The position numbers and the translations under genes were made by a program. The notes under the pieces are model-generated. The model ran no database searches and was not told the origin of the DNA. It saw nothing but the letters and a program-made list of their open reading frames with translations. From the NCBI GenBank assembly GCA_020444065.1, contig JAHLLQ010000001.1, positions 186,001 through 250,000 on the forward strand: a DNA stretch of 64,000 bases, given 5' to 3'. This stretch comes from a bacterium. GTDB lineage: Bacteria; Sumerlaeota; Sumerlaeia; SLMS01; JAHLLQ01. Numbering within the stretch: position 1 is the stretch's first letter; the number at the start of each line of letters is the position of its first letter. Below, piece by piece: positions 63,300 to 64,000 of this stretch.

Positions 63300-64000
63300 A
63301 TGCCGAATTCGACGAAAAACGAGACCAATCGCTTTGACGCTCTTCTGACAGGATGCGGCGAGGGGCTAAAGCGCCGTCCGCTGGAAGTCCTGCAGTTGAA
63401 CGTCGGGCGTCTCTGCAACCAGACTTGTCGCCATTGCCACGTGAACGCCGGCCCGACGAGGACGGAGTTGATGTCTCGGGAGGTCGCCGAGGCCTGCATC
63501 CGGTTCCTGGACGCCACGCCCTCGATCCACACGGTGGATCTGACGGGCGGTGCGCCAGAGTTATCCCCAGCCTTCCGATATCTGGTCAAGGCGGGGCGTG
63601 CGCGCGACAAACGAGTGATCGATCGATGCAATCTGACGGTTCTGTCCGAACCCGGGCAGGAGGGTCTGGCGGAGTTTCTCGCCGAGAGTGAAGTCGATAT
63701 TGTAGCATCTCTCCCCTGCTACACGGCGGAGAATGTGAACAAGCAACGCGGTGACGGTGTCTTCCACGGCTCGATCGATGGATTGCGCATGCTGAACGAG
63801 CTAGGATTCGGCATCTCTGAAGGCGAATCCCAGCCCGGCGAGCGGCGTCGCTTGGATTTGGTCTACAATCCCGGCGGTCCGTCTCTGCCTCCCTCCCAAG
63901 CCGTGCTTGAAGCGGACTATCGGAAGCGGCTGTGGGAAGATTTCGGGGTTCGATTCAACAACTTGCTGACGATCACGAACATGCCGATTGGACGATTCCG
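63300..64000 (+). CDS. arsS: Arsenosugar biosynthesis radical SAM protein ArsS (3' end outside window)
   Basis: Open from the ATG at 63300 to the window edge (233 codons, not stopped). The radical SAM cluster motif is CNQTCRHC with Cys39, Cys43 and Cys46, preceded by EVLQLNVGRL. DLTGGAPELSPAFRYLV, DRCNLT and VASLPCYTAENVNKQRG are highly characteristic of ArsS, as are LVYNPGGPSLPP and TNMPIGRF near the end. ArsS makes the arsenosugar precursor dimethylarsinoylribose-type product from methylated arsenic and S-adenosylmethionine. Some ArsS contain selenocysteine, but that site would lie beyond the window. GGGGAAG is further upstream than usual for a ribosome-binding site, so the start is moderately certain. 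Confidence 0.9.
   Translation, partial: MPNSTKNETNRFDALLTGCGEGLKRRPLEVLQLNVGRLCNQTCRHCHVNAGPTRTELMSREVAEACIRFLDATPSIHTVDLTGGAPELSPAFRYLVKAGRARDKRVIDRCNLTVLSEPGQEGLAEFLAESEVDIVASLPCYTAENVNKQRGDGVFHGSIDGLRMLNELGFGISEGESQPGERRRLDLVYNPGGPSLPPSQAVLEADYRKRLWEDFGVRFNNLLTITNMPIGRF

Overview
The window is a contiguous piece of a bacterial chromosome that looks Gram-negative in envelope type: it has a Wza-like outer-membrane polysaccharide export lipoprotein, a Wzc-like tyrosine autokinase, Wzx/Wzy-type proteins and many large Sec-exported proteins. It carries 44 protein genes (two cut by the window edges) and one tRNA-Val. I see no phage, transposon, integron or CRISPR. The mix of C-terminal EF-hand/dockerin-like tails, PTPSDTP linkers, a DNRLRE protein and an ArsS radical SAM enzyme recalls uncultured lineages such as Sumerlaeota, Hydrogenedentota or Planctomycetota. 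This taxonomic guess is inference and weak.

Layout. (1) 1-4.5 kb: the end of a GT39-type membrane glycosyltransferase and a 1207-residue repeat surface protein, both on the minus strand. (2) 4.7-9.8 kb, plus strand: tRNA-Val with a terminator, then a tight operon yjbQ - hyuA - SDR - hyuB. (3) 9.8-19.0 kb, minus strand: an exopolysaccharide polymerisation/export operon, transcribed as GT4 - TPR/sugar-binding-like protein - O-antigen ligase/polymerase - Wza-like - Wzc-like - PlsC-like acyltransferase. (4) 19.4-41.2 kb: an island of secreted proteins (ABC exporter, membrane-anchored protein, two subtilases, GH13 amylase, endonuclease I with lamin-tail domains, a small surface protein, a three-cohesin-like protein, and an amidase/golvesin-like protein). 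(5) 41.2-60.2 kb, minus strand: a large O-antigen/capsule cluster of about 18 genes. It contains nucleotide-sugar enzymes (WbpA-like dehydrogenase, UDP-glucuronate 4-epimerase-like, RfbF, RfbG, RfbH and a reductase), Wzx, Wzy, six glycosyltransferases, two left-handed beta-helix acyltransferases and an FAD enzyme resembling UDP-galactopyranose mutase. (6) 60.4-64 kb: a DNRLRE-type secreted protein, an AglD/YbhN-like membrane protein, TspO, and the start of ArsS.

How the parts fit. Regions 3 and 5 together encode synthesis, flipping, polymerisation, length control and export of a surface polysaccharide that probably contains a CDP-derived 3,6-dideoxyhexose and a uronic or aminouronic acid. The island between them encodes exported hydrolases and surface proteins. 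Five of these exported proteins (863-4486, 24573-27209, 27391-30015, 33386-36757, 37260-41153) end in the same tail of about 55 residues with two EF-hand-like loops. One protein (31449-33368) has three cohesin-like domains and its own classical dockerin-like tail. Three other exported proteins end instead in a short motif V-x-x-W-x-x-[YL]. The most interesting hypothesis in the window is a secreted enzyme consortium held at the surface by these two kinds of C-terminal tag, possibly with the cohesin-like protein as a scaffold. This is inference from sequence pattern only.
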